From: Dactylosporangium sp040689395
GTDB taxonomy: Bacteria; Actinomycetota; Actinomycetes; Mycobacteriales; Micromonosporaceae
Length of the DNA stretch: 64,000 nucleotides
Reading direction: 5' to 3'
NCBI RefSeq assembly: GCF_040689395.1
Contig: NZ_JBFAZX010000018.1
Span: 62,001 to 126,000 of the forward strand
Positions within the stretch are counted from its first letter, which is position 1. Each line of letters starts with the position of its first letter. The notes below the pieces were generated by a model. It searched no databases. It was not told the DNA's origin and saw nothing but the letters and a program-made list of their open reading frames with translations. This document shows positions 8,984 to 16,503 of this stretch, piece by piece. A program made the translations under genes and the position numbers.

Positions 8984-9571
8984 ATGGCATATATGGGGCA
9001 GCTGCAATTTTTTTCGAAGGCGGAATTGGCTGCCATGCGTGACCGGACCAGGTCGCGTCGTTATTGTCCGGCGAATGAGCAGTTCCGTCGGGAGCATGCT
9101 CGGCATCGGGAATGGGGCTTGGCCAGGCGGCACGCCGAGAAGCTGCGCCGTCTGCGTGGTGACACCCCGCCGGTGGTCAGCGATCAGCGCGGCGGATCGG
9201 TGGATGGGCCGGTGCCGCCCTCGCCGCCGTCGCCGCCCTCGCCGCCGGTCATGCCTCCCGAACAGGAGCAACGTTCCGCGAGCAGCACCGCGGCGGACGA
9301 CTGTGATCCCGCGCCGCGCCGGGTGGACGGCGGCGGGCGGCCCGGTCCTGTCCCGAAGTGTCGTCGCGCATCCACGCCACAGCCGCACCGGCCCACCGGG
9401 ATTGCAATGCATCGAATGGTCGGCGGCAATATACGGCCGGCGGTGTATCGCGGCCAGCTTTCGGCAATGCCGATGCCGCGCACGGACGGGCGGTATGTCC
9501 GCCGAATGTTCCGCACGGCGGGAGCAAGTAACCGCTGTCCCCATGGGCCGCCGGTGCGGATTCCCGATTGA
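8984..9571 (+). CDS. Hypothetical protein with charged N-terminal domain and Pro-rich middle
   Basis: From ATG 8984 (or ATG 8993) the frame encodes 195 residues. The first 60 (MGQLQFFSKAELAAMRDRTR, then many Arg/His/Glu) look like a conserved small actinobacterial protein of unknown function. After about residue 65 comes a PPSPPSPPSPP run and a low-complexity tail that may not be a folded domain. The region around the start is richer in A/T than its neighbours, hinting at transferred DNA. No Shine-Dalgarno is obvious. It sits among pseudogenes, so it may itself be partly decayed. Confidence 0.45.
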   Translation: MAYMGQLQFFSKAELAAMRDRTRSRRYCPANEQFRREHARHREWGLARRHAEKLRRLRGDTPPVVSDQRGGSVDGPVPPSPPSPPSPPVMPPEQEQRSASSTAADDCDPAPRRVDGGGRPGPVPKCRRASTPQPHRPTGIAMHRMVGGNIRPAVYRGQLSAMPMPRTDGRYVRRMFRTAGASNRCPHGPPVRIPD

Positions 9572-9606
9572 CGTCATCTCAGCGTGCATGCCGTCGGGTC
9601 CTTTGC

Positions 9607-9926
9607 CGTGCCGGGGAACTGGTCCGCTACGTGTCGCGCCTGCTGGCCACCGAACGCCGCACCCGCCGCAGAACCCGGGCGTTGACCTGCTGCTACCAAG
9701 CGCTGCTGGTGTTGGTGTGGTTCCGCAGAACGAGGACAAGTCCCTATTCGGAGCCGGGTTCGGGCGTCTCCCGGGCCACCGCGTACCGGGATGTTGCCGA
9801 GGGGATCGAAGCGCTGGCCGCGATACCCGACTGGCCCCGGACAACCGGGCCCGCAACGCGCTGCCGCGCGCCGAACGCGTACCCGGCGAACGCGGCCTCG
9901 CGCTGCTCACCGGCAGTTGGCGCATC
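9607..9926 (+). pseudogene. Remnant of an IS5-type transposase, catalytic core deleted
   Basis: The frame at 9613 gives ELVRYVSRLLATERR and RALTCCYQALLVLVWFR. The next frame gives NEDKSLFGAGFG, then the first frame returns with VSRATAYRDVAEGIEALA. This is the N-terminal helix-turn-helix part of an actinobacterial IS5-family transposase, broken by two frameshifts. At 9840 a third frame continues DNRARNALPRAERVPGERG and LALLTGSWRI, which looks like the C-terminal end of the same transposase. The DDE catalytic middle is missing, so the copy is dead. No terminal inverted repeats could be placed. Confidence 0.65.
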
Positions 9927-10014
9927 TCGCGCGGTTCGCGGCGCCGTTGGCCTCCGCTCGGTTGGCGTCGGTGTTGCCCGGCTCTTCGGCGACGATTCAC
10001 GGATCCGGGTCAAA

Positions 10015-10206
10015 TTACCCGATGGCGTCGATGACGAGTGCCTCGATGCGCAGGTCTGCCTGGGTGAGCAGCATATTGTCTTCCTTCTCCGAGACACGCA
10101 ATGTCGACAGTCGATCACGATATCGCGTGAACTCCGGAAGGAGCGTGCTGCGCAGCGCCTGCGAGAGCTCGTGGATTACCGGGATTCCTCCGTTGGGCGA
10201 CGGGGG
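10015..10206 (-). pseudogene. Possible C-terminal fragment of an unknown gene
   Basis: The minus strand is open between stops at 10207-10209 and 10015-10017 and encodes 63 residues containing LPEFTRYRDRLSTLRVSEKE and DNMLLTQADLRIEALVIDAI. The composition looks protein-like rather than random, but no usable start codon is present. It may be the tail of a gene whose front was lost when the IS remnant region was rearranged. The family is not recognised. Confidence 0.3.
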
Positions 10207-10330
10207 TTACGACATTGCCGAGAGGCGCAATTGTTCATCGTCGCCGCGACGATTGCCGGAAAGGGGCGGCAGTGAGTTGTCGCCGAGTTGAGGCGTCCGG
10301 CCGTCAGCGCACCTGCCGGGTGGAAGACGC

Positions 10331-10356
10331 AGCCGTGGGGTCTCAGCCCCACGGCT
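10331..10356 (-). terminator. Hairpin downstream of the frameshifted membrane gene
   Basis: AGCCGTGGGG at 10331-10340 pairs perfectly with 10347-10356 around a 6-base loop. It is ten bases beyond the stop of the minus-strand membrane gene at 10366, the expected place for its terminator. Confidence 0.6.
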
Positions 10357-10365
10357 ACCTCGGTG

Positions 10366-11018
10366 TCAGGCGGCCGCGATCCCGGCGTTGGTATCGACCG
10401 GTGGGGCCGGGGTGGGGTGTGCCGCCCTCGCCAGCGGGGCCAGGGCGGCCAGGAAGAGGGCCGGGCTCAGCAGGCTGAGCGGGCCCACGCCCAGGATCAG
10501 GAACGCCGCCACCGCGGCCGCGGTCAGGGCCGGGGTCCACCATCTCGCGCGGCGGGTCACGGCGGCGGCGACCGTCACCGCGATCGGCCCAGCAGTGTCA
10601 GTGCCATGGACGGCAGGACCCAGCCGAGGGTGAACGGGGCGTAGTCGCCCAGCGACGCGTCCACCCGCGCGGCGGTTGCCGGGTCGAGGGCCTCGGCAGT
10701 GGCGATCGACGTGTAGTCGCCGACCATGAGGGCCGAGAAGCTCACCAGCGCGAGAACAACCACCGCGGCGATGACGCGAGCCCAGCGGGCGGCGTCGCGC
10801 GACAGGTGCAGTACCGCCGGAACGAAGGCCAGCCAGCCCAGGTGCAGCAGCAGCGCGCTCGCCTGGGCCTGCGCGGGGTGGGCCAGGGAGCCCGCGAGGC
10901 TCGGGCTGAAGCCCGGCACCGTGGCCAGGCCCGCGGCGAACAGCAGTGGGGCCAGGACCAGGCACACCCGGCCGGCGCGGTCGCGGAACGCGCCGAACGT
11001 GTCCACAACGTTCGACAC
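10366..11018 (-). pseudogene. Multi-pass membrane protein broken by a frameshift
   Basis: From a GTG at 11016-11018 the minus strand encodes SNVVDTFGAFRDRAGR and about four hydrophobic segments, then stops at 10575 after ALTLLGRSR. In another frame the same sequence continues GPIAVTVAAAVTRRARWW and VAAFLILGVGPLSLLSPALF to a stop at 10366. A single indel near 10580-10600 would restore one membrane protein of about 215 residues. The family is not recognised. Its 5' end overlaps the truncated response-regulator remnant on the other strand, so the start itself may be a junction product. Confidence 0.55.
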
Positions 11019-11414
11019 CGACGAGAACCTCTACAACGCGCTGCGCGCCGGCGCGAGCGGGTTCCTGCTCAAGGTCTCCTCCCGGAGCACCTGCTCACCG
11101 CGATCCGGGTGGTGGCCTCCGGTGAGGCGCTGCTCGACCCCGCGGTGACCACGCGGGTCATCGCCGCGTTCGCGGGCGGGCCCGGGCCGCAGCCGCCGCC
11201 GGAGTTGGCCGAGCTGACCGCGCGCGAGGCCGACGTGCTGCGGCTCATGGCGCGGGGGCTGTCCAACGCCGAGATCGCCGCCGCGCTCACGGTCGGCGAG
11301 GCGACGATCAAGACGCACGTGGCGCGGGTGCTCATGAAGCTCGGGCTGCGTGACCGGGTGCAGGCGGTGGTGTACGCGTACGAGACCGGCCTGGTCCGCG
11401 CGGGCGCCGGCTGA
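11005..11414 (+). pseudogene. Truncated NarL/LuxR response regulator remnant
   Basis: The sequence begins in mid receiver domain (TTFDTDENLYNALRAGASGF, then LLK). It changes frame once, continues PEHLLTAIRVVASGEALLDP, and runs into a complete LuxR helix-turn-helix (LTAREADVLRLMARGLSNAE ... ATIKTHVARVLMKLGLRDR). The first half of the receiver domain, with the phospho-acceptor aspartate, and any partner kinase are absent. Missing front and frameshift together mark it as a pseudogene. It is convergent with the P450 gene. Confidence 0.75.
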
Positions 11415-11424
11415 GCCGTGCCGA

Positions 11425-12606
11425 TCAGCTCAGGGCGACACGCAGATGGCGCGGGCCGCGCAGGACGGCGCTGATGCGGTACTGCGGCGGATCCTCCAGC
11501 AGCCGGGCGCCGGACAGGGCCGGGACCAGCGCCCGCAGGGCCAGCTGCGCCTCCAGACGGGCCAGCGGTGCGCCGTAGCAGTAGTGGATCCCGTCGCCGA
11601 AGCCGAGGTGCTGGACCTGGCGGCGGTCCGGGTCGAAGCGATCCGGGTCGGTGCAGTGCTCGGGGTCGCGGTTGCCGGCCGCCAGCACCAGCGTGATCGG
11701 GGCATCCTTCGGGATCGTGGTGCCGCCGATCGGGATGTCCGAGAGCGCCCGGCGCCACGTCAGCATCTGCACCGGCGGGTCGAAGCGCAGCACCTCCTCG
11801 ACGAACGACACGACCAGGCCGGGGTCGGCGAGCATCCGCTCCCGCCACAGCGGCTGGCGCAGCAGGATCAGCGAGCTGTTGGCGATGAGGTTCACCGTCG
11901 TCTCGTGGCCGGCGATGAGCAGCAGCATCGCGGTGCTCACCAGCTCGTCGCGGGTCATCCGGCCGTCGGGGCCGTCGTCGGTGGCCAGCGCCGAGAGCAT
12001 GTCGTCGCCGGGCTCGGCCATGCGGCGGTCCACGAGGTCGCCGAGGTATTGGGCGAGGTCGCCGAGGGCGCCGCGGTCCGGCAGGACGGCCGTCAGCGCG
12101 GCGTCGATCCAGGCGCGGAAGCGCGGCTCGTCGGCCAGTGGCACGCCGAGCAGCGTGCAGATGACGCGGACCGGCAGCGGGTAGGCGAACTGGTCGACGA
12201 GGTCCACGGTCGAGGACGGGAACTCGTTGATCAGGCCGGCGGCGATGTCCTCGAGCGACGGCTGGAGGTCGGCGACGCGGTGCGGGCTGTGCGGCGGGCC
12301 GAACGGGCGCATCGCCAGGCGGCGCATCCGGTCGTGGCCCGGCGGGTCCTGGCGCAGGAAGCTCGGCGGCAGCCCCACCAGCCGGTGGATGTCGTCGGAG
12401 CCGCCGGCCGCCTCGTCGCGCTCGACCGAGCTCACCCGCGGGTCGTGCAGCAGCGCCGAGATCTCGCGGAAGGTGCTCACCACGTAGGTGCCGTCGGCCT
12501 CGACGCCGACCGGGGTGCGGCGCAGCGAGGTGTACAGCGGGTACGGGTCGTGCCGGTTGACCGGGTCGAGCACGGCGGAGAAGAGGGAACTGACCGACGT
12601 GGTCAC
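11425..12606 (-). CDS. Cytochrome P450
   Basis: A 393-residue soluble bacterial P450. The I-helix motif AGHETT, the K-helix EEVLR (E-x-x-R) and the haem-ligand loop FGDGIHYCYGAPLARLE with Cys343 are all present. The overall pattern resembles the CYP107-like actinobacterial group, but the substrate cannot be read from sequence. Its GTG start (12604-12606) overlaps the stop of the ferredoxin-reductase fusion gene, so the monooxygenase and its probable electron donor are translated together. It is the last gene of the minus-strand operon. Confidence 0.93.
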   Translation of the reverse strand: MTTSVSSLFSAVLDPVNRHDPYPLYTSLRRTPVGVEADGTYVVSTFREISALLHDPRVSSVERDEAAGGSDDIHRLVGLPPSFLRQDPPGHDRMRRLAMRPFGPPHSPHRVADLQPSLEDIAAGLINEFPSSTVDLVDQFAYPLPVRVICTLLGVPLADEPRFRAWIDAALTAVLPDRGALGDLAQYLGDLVDRRMAEPGDDMLSALATDDGPDGRMTRDELVSTAMLLLIAGHETTVNLIANSSLILLRQPLWRERMLADPGLVVSFVEEVLRFDPPVQMLTWRRALSDIPIGGTTIPKDAPITLVLAAGNRDPEHCTDPDRFDPDRRQVQHLGFGDGIHYCYGAPLARLEAQLALRALVPALSGARLLEDPPQYRISAVLRGPRHLRVALS

Positions 12607-14174
12607 GTGATGCTCCTGACGGTGGTCGGACGGTGGCCGGTGACCACCACGGTGGCGTCGCGGGCCAGCAGCTTCTGGTCCGGCACGTCGGCGGGCACCG
12701 GCAGTGCGTCCTCGGGCTGGTCGACGGTGGCGAACTCGGGCGGGAACGGCGCCGCCTGCTCGATGAGCCGCTGGTAGAACGGCAGCCACTTGGCCTGGTT
12801 GAAGGTGACCGCCGCGGTGAGCCGGCCCTTGTACCCGTACGCGGCGGTGAACCGGCGCTCCCGCACCGAGCCCTGCGTGACGACGACCTCGTCGGCGAAG
12901 GTGGGCACGCCCACGGACTTGATGTTGTTGCCGAACTGCTGCGACCAGAACTGCGGCATGTGCAGGTGCGGCCAGCGGTCCGACTCGTCGCTGACCATGT
13001 TGTGCGCGGCCACCTCGGCCTGCGCGACGGCGTTGGCCCAGTGCTCCAGCGCGAGGAACTGGTAGCCGAACATCGCGTTGGGTGAGCGGGCCACGTCGCC
13101 GGCCACGAAGATGTCGTCGGTCACCACGCCGTTGACGTCGAACGCGCGGCAGCCCGCGTCGCAGGCGACCCCCCACGGGCCGACGGCCAGGCCGGAGCCC
13201 TCCAGCCACTCCACGTTGCGGATGCCGCCCAGCGCGGCGACGACCACGTCGGCGTCGACGGTGCTGCCGTCGGACAGGTGGGCCCGCCGGACCCCGTCGT
13301 CGCCCTCGATCGCCTTGACCGTGACCCCGCAGCGCAGGTCGACGCCGTTCTCGCGCTGGATCTCGGCGGCGATCGAGCCGATCACGCCGCCGAGCGCGCC
13401 CGCGAGCGGCGTCGGCGCGGTCTCGGCCACGGTGACGTCCAGGCCCAGCGACCGGCAGGTGGAGGCGATCTCCGACCCGGTGAACCCGGCCCCGACGACC
13501 AGCACCCTCGACGGCCGCCGGTCCTGCGACGACAGCCGTTTCCGCAGGTGGATCGCGTCGTCGCGGGTGCGCAGCACGAACATGCCGTCCAGCCGCGCCT
13601 CGGCCGGGTCGGGCCACGGCCGCGCCCGCACCCCGGTGGCGATCAGGAGCCGGTCGAACGGTACGGCGATCCCGTCGCTGAGCCGCACCCGGCGCGTCGC
13701 CAGGTCCAGGCCGATGGCGCGCACGCCGAGCCGCCACCGCGCGTCGAGGTCGGGGCGGCGCGGCAGCCCGGTCGCGTCGGGCCGGATCCGGCCGGCGAGG
13801 GCCGCCTTGGACAGCGGCGGCCGGTCGTACGGCGCGTGAGGCTCGTCGTCGATCAGGGTGAGCGAGCCGGTGTAGCCCTCCTCGCGCAGCGCCTCCGCGG
13901 CCCGCAGCCCGGCGAGCGAGGCCCCGACGATGACGATCCGCCCAGCGCCCGGCGTGGCGTGTATCGGCGGCATGTCCTGCGTGGAGAGCCGGTCGATCTG
14001 GATGGCCCGCACTGGACAGGCGGCGGCCGCCCGGCGCACCCTCTCCCGCTGCTCCTCGGACGGCTCCGGGTCGTACATGAGAGCCTCGTCGCCCTGCATC
14101 TGGAAGATGCTCGGGGCCATGAAGGCGCATTGGGCGTACCCCTGGCATTTCGTGAGGTCGACAACCACGCGCAT
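12603..14174 (-). CDS. Ferredoxin/ferredoxin-reductase fusion (P450 redox partner)
   Basis: 523 residues with two parts. Residues 1-65 are a small ferredoxin with Cys10 and Cys16 (KCQGYAQCAF) and Cys53 (ACPVRAIQ), the three-cysteine pattern of 3Fe-4S ferredoxins that serve actinobacterial P450s. From residue 76 follows an FAD/NAD(P)H disulfide-reductase-like oxidoreductase with dinucleotide motifs IVGASLAG and VVGAGFTGSE and the FAD motif DDIFVAGDVA. The two usual redox partners of a class I P450 are therefore on one chain. It starts at ATG 14174, 34 bases after the sensor-kinase gene, and overlaps the P450 gene by four bases. Confidence 0.88.
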   Translation of the reverse strand: MRVVVDLTKCQGYAQCAFMAPSIFQMQGDEALMYDPEPSEEQRERVRRAAAACPVRAIQIDRLSTQDMPPIHATPGAGRIVIVGASLAGLRAAEALREEGYTGSLTLIDDEPHAPYDRPPLSKAALAGRIRPDATGLPRRPDLDARWRLGVRAIGLDLATRRVRLSDGIAVPFDRLLIATGVRARPWPDPAEARLDGMFVLRTRDDAIHLRKRLSSQDRRPSRVLVVGAGFTGSEIASTCRSLGLDVTVAETAPTPLAGALGGVIGSIAAEIQRENGVDLRCGVTVKAIEGDDGVRRAHLSDGSTVDADVVVAALGGIRNVEWLEGSGLAVGPWGVACDAGCRAFDVNGVVTDDIFVAGDVARSPNAMFGYQFLALEHWANAVAQAEVAAHNMVSDESDRWPHLHMPQFWSQQFGNNIKSVGVPTFADEVVVTQGSVRERRFTAAYGYKGRLTAAVTFNQAKWLPFYQRLIEQAAPFPPEFATVDQPEDALPVPADVPDQKLLARDATVVVTGHRPTTVRSIT

Positions 14175-14208
14175 GTATCCAAGGTGCCCGCGCCGGTGCC
14201 CCCGCGGG

Positions 14209-15099
14209 TCACCCGGTGGGGAGGGCCGCGCGGATCACCGTGCCGGCGCCCGGCGCGCTGTGGATGTCCAGCGTGCCACCGAGCAGCGCGGCCCGCTCGC
14301 GCATCGAGCGCACGCCGAGCCGGCCCGGGTGCGGCTCGTCGGGGGAGAACCCGACCCCGTCGTCGATCACCTCCAGCACCACGTGGCTGTCGTCGCCGGC
14401 CAGCCGCACGGTCACCTGCGAGGCCTCGGCGTGCCGGGCGGCGTTGCCCAGCGCCTCCAGCGCGATGCGGTACAAGGCCTCCTCCACCTGCGGGCTGACC
14501 GGTGGGTCGGCGTCGAGCTCGAGGCCCCAGCCGGCCCGGCCCGGGGCGGCGTGCAGCGTTTCGAACACGCCCTTGAGCGCGGTGGCCAGGCCCGCACCGA
14601 CCAGCGTCTCCGGGCGCAGCCGCAGGATGATCCCGCGCAGGTCGGTCAGGCCGGCCGCGGCCGTCGCCTTGATCCAGGCCAGGGACGCCTCGGCGTGGGC
14701 CGGATTGCCGTACAGCAGCTCGGCTGCGGTGCCGGCGCCGAGGCTGATGCCGTAGAGGGTCTGCACCACCGAGTCGTGCAGGTCCCGGGCCAGCCGTGCG
14801 GGTTCGGCGGCCGCGGCCAGCAGCAGCTCGGCCAGCGGCACGAATGGCGCCAGGGCGGCGGGGCGCGGCGCCCGCCGGCCGGTGACGGCCAGCAGGCCTC
14901 CGGGCACCGGGTGGTAGAGCACCCGGCGGGCGCGCACCGCGCGGCCCGAGGACATCGCCCGCACCGCCACGGCGACGTTCAGCGCGTCGCTGGGCCCGGC
15001 GCAGGACAGTACCGTCGCGGAGGCATCCAGCACGTGCACGGCGCGCGCGCCGCACGTGTGCCGGGCCAGGACGCACAGCGCGTCCAGTGCGGGGGTCAA
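14209..15099 (-). CDS. Sensor histidine kinase, NarL/DesK class, no membrane segment
   Basis: A 296-residue HisKA_3-type kinase. The phospho-accepting histidine is in RLARDLHDSVVQTL near residue 107. The HATPase domain shows N-box EALGNAARHA and G-box DDGVGF. The first 95 residues look like a divergent GAF-like sensory domain, and no transmembrane helix is evident, so a cytoplasmic signal is likely. The TTG start overlaps the stop of the response-regulator gene by four bases. Confidence 0.85.
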   Translation of the reverse strand: MTPALDALCVLARHTCGARAVHVLDASATVLSCAGPSDALNVAVAVRAMSSGRAVRARRVLYHPVPGGLLAVTGRRAPRPAALAPFVPLAELLLAAAAEPARLARDLHDSVVQTLYGISLGAGTAAELLYGNPAHAEASLAWIKATAAAGLTDLRGIILRLRPETLVGAGLATALKGVFETLHAAPGRAGWGLELDADPPVSPQVEEALYRIALEALGNAARHAEASQVTVRLAGDDSHVVLEVIDDGVGFSPDEPHPGRLGVRSMRERAALLGGTLDIHSAPGAGTVIRAALPTG

Positions 15100-15743
15100 C
15101 TGGGGGCCGCCGCGTGCACGGGGACCAGGCCGACCCGCATCGCGTAGAGCGCGGCCTGGGTGCGGCTCTCCGCGTTGAGCTTCTGCAGGATGTTGCTCAC
15201 GTGCGTCTTCACCGTCTGGGGCGCGATGTGCAGCTCCCGGGCGATCTGCCCGTTGGCGCGGCCGCGGGCCAGCAGCGCGAGCACCTCCTCCTCGCGGCGG
15301 GTCAGCTGCGGTGGGGTGGCCGGCACGTGCACGTCGCGCACGAGCCGGGCGGCGACCGCCGGGGACAGCTGCACCTGGCCGGCGGCGGCGGCGCGGACCG
15401 CCCGGTGCAACTCCTCGGCGTCGGTGTCCTTGAGCAGGTAGCCGACCGCGCCGGCGTGCAGGGCGTCGGCGATCAGCTGCGGCTCGAGGTACCCGCTCAG
15501 CGCCACCACCTCGACGCTGGGCAGCTCGCGGCGGATGACGGCGATCGCGCTGATCCCGTCGAGGACCGGCATGAGCAGGTCCATCAGCACGATGTCGGGG
15601 CGCAGCTCGTGGGTCATCGCCACGGCCTCCCGCCCGTCGGCCGCCGCGCCGACCGTTTCCAGGTCACCGCTGAGGGCCAGGAAGCTGCGCAGGCCCTCGC
15701 GGACCATCGCATGGTCGTCGGCGATCAAGATCCTGATACTCAT
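15096..15743 (-). CDS. NarL/LuxR family response regulator
   Basis: 215 residues: a receiver domain starting MSIRILIADDHAMVREGL with phospho-acceptor Asp in DIVLMDLLMP and Lys in YLLKDTD, then a LuxR-type DNA-binding domain (LTRREEEVLALLARGRANGQ ... QTVKTHVSNILQKL). It is the first gene of the minus-strand operon with the kinase, redox partner and P450, and probably controls that operon. The ATG at 15741-15743 is chosen because the receiver fold begins there. A 142-base divergent promoter region separates it from the GtrA gene. Confidence 0.88.
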   Translation of the reverse strand: MSIRILIADDHAMVREGLRSFLALSGDLETVGAAADGREAVAMTHELRPDIVLMDLLMPVLDGISAIAVIRRELPSVEVVALSGYLEPQLIADALHAGAVGYLLKDTDAEELHRAVRAAAAGQVQLSPAVAARLVRDVHVPATPPQLTRREEEVLALLARGRANGQIARELHIAPQTVKTHVSNILQKLNAESRTQAALYAMRVGLVPVHAAAPS

Positions 15744-15885
15744 CGGGGCGCGGTATACCCCGCAAAAGGAACAAATACCGCGGGCCACGGTGCCAGGCGG
15801 ACTACGCCGAATGGGGGAGGCCGAAGGTGGGCGCTACGGCAGAACCGCGGCGTGATGTGCCGGGGGCACGCCCGGCCGCACGGTT

Positions 15886-16503
15886 GTGAGCGTGACGCCC
15901 TACTTGTTCCGGCTGAGCCGGTTCTCCCTGGTGGGAGTCAGCGGTGTCGTCGTCAACAACGCCGCCCTGCTCGTGCTGCACGGGCTGCTCGGGCTCGCGC
16001 TGCTGCCCGCAACGGTAGCGGCTGTCGAGATCGCGCTGGTATCCAACTACGTCCTGCATGAACTGTGGACCTTCCGGCGGCGCCGCCTGTCGCTGCAGCG
16101 GTTCGCGTACTTCAGCCTCGCCGGCCTGGCCGCGATGCCGGTCAACGTCATTGTGGTGCAGCTGCTGGTCGGTCTCGGCCTGCACTACCTCCCCGCCAAC
16201 CTGGTCGGCATCGCGGCCGGATTCGGGGTCAACTTCGCCGTCAGCTCGAAGTGGATTTGGAGTGAACGCACCGATGGAGCAGATCGTGTTGGCGGTCCTC
16301 ACCCTGATCTCACTGCTGCTGACGGTGCAGGCGGCTCACGCCCTGTATCTCATGATCTATACGTGGGACCGGCCGGAGGCGGACGCCAAGGCACGCGTGC
16401 CAGATCAACGTGCTATGCCGGAACTCTCCTTCACCGCCATCCTCCCGGCAAGGCACGAGGAGGAGGTCATCCAAGCCACCATCGCCCGCGCCGCGTCCGC
16501 TGA
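15886..16503 (+). CDS. GtrA-family membrane protein, with an over-long reading frame
   Basis: The first 128 or so residues form a GtrA/DPMS-type four-helix membrane protein (FSLVGVSGVVVNNAALLVL ... NFAVSSKWIWSE). Such proteins are thought to help flip or present polyprenyl-linked sugars. Family members normally end soon after the W-x-W motif. Here the frame runs on for about 78 more residues of unstructured Gly/Arg/His-rich sequence, overlapping the next glycosyltransferase gene by about 230 bases. The functional protein probably ends near 16270; the extension may reflect a lost stop codon. Start GTG 15886; GTG 15892 is also possible. Confidence 0.7.
   Translation: MSVTPYLFRLSRFSLVGVSGVVVNNAALLVLHGLLGLALLPATVAAVEIALVSNYVLHELWTFRRRRLSLQRFAYFSLAGLAAMPVNVIVVQLLVGLGLHYLPANLVGIAAGFGVNFAVSSKWIWSERTDGADRVGGPHPDLTAADGAGGSRPVSHDLYVGPAGGGRQGTRARSTCYAGTLLHRHPPGKARGGGHPSHHRPRRVR

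Noticed and set aside
11425..14148. A single 907-residue protein covering the P450 and reductase
   Set aside because: Only the last 393 codons are P450; the preceding part is the wrong frame of the reductase gene, which has its own start and motifs.
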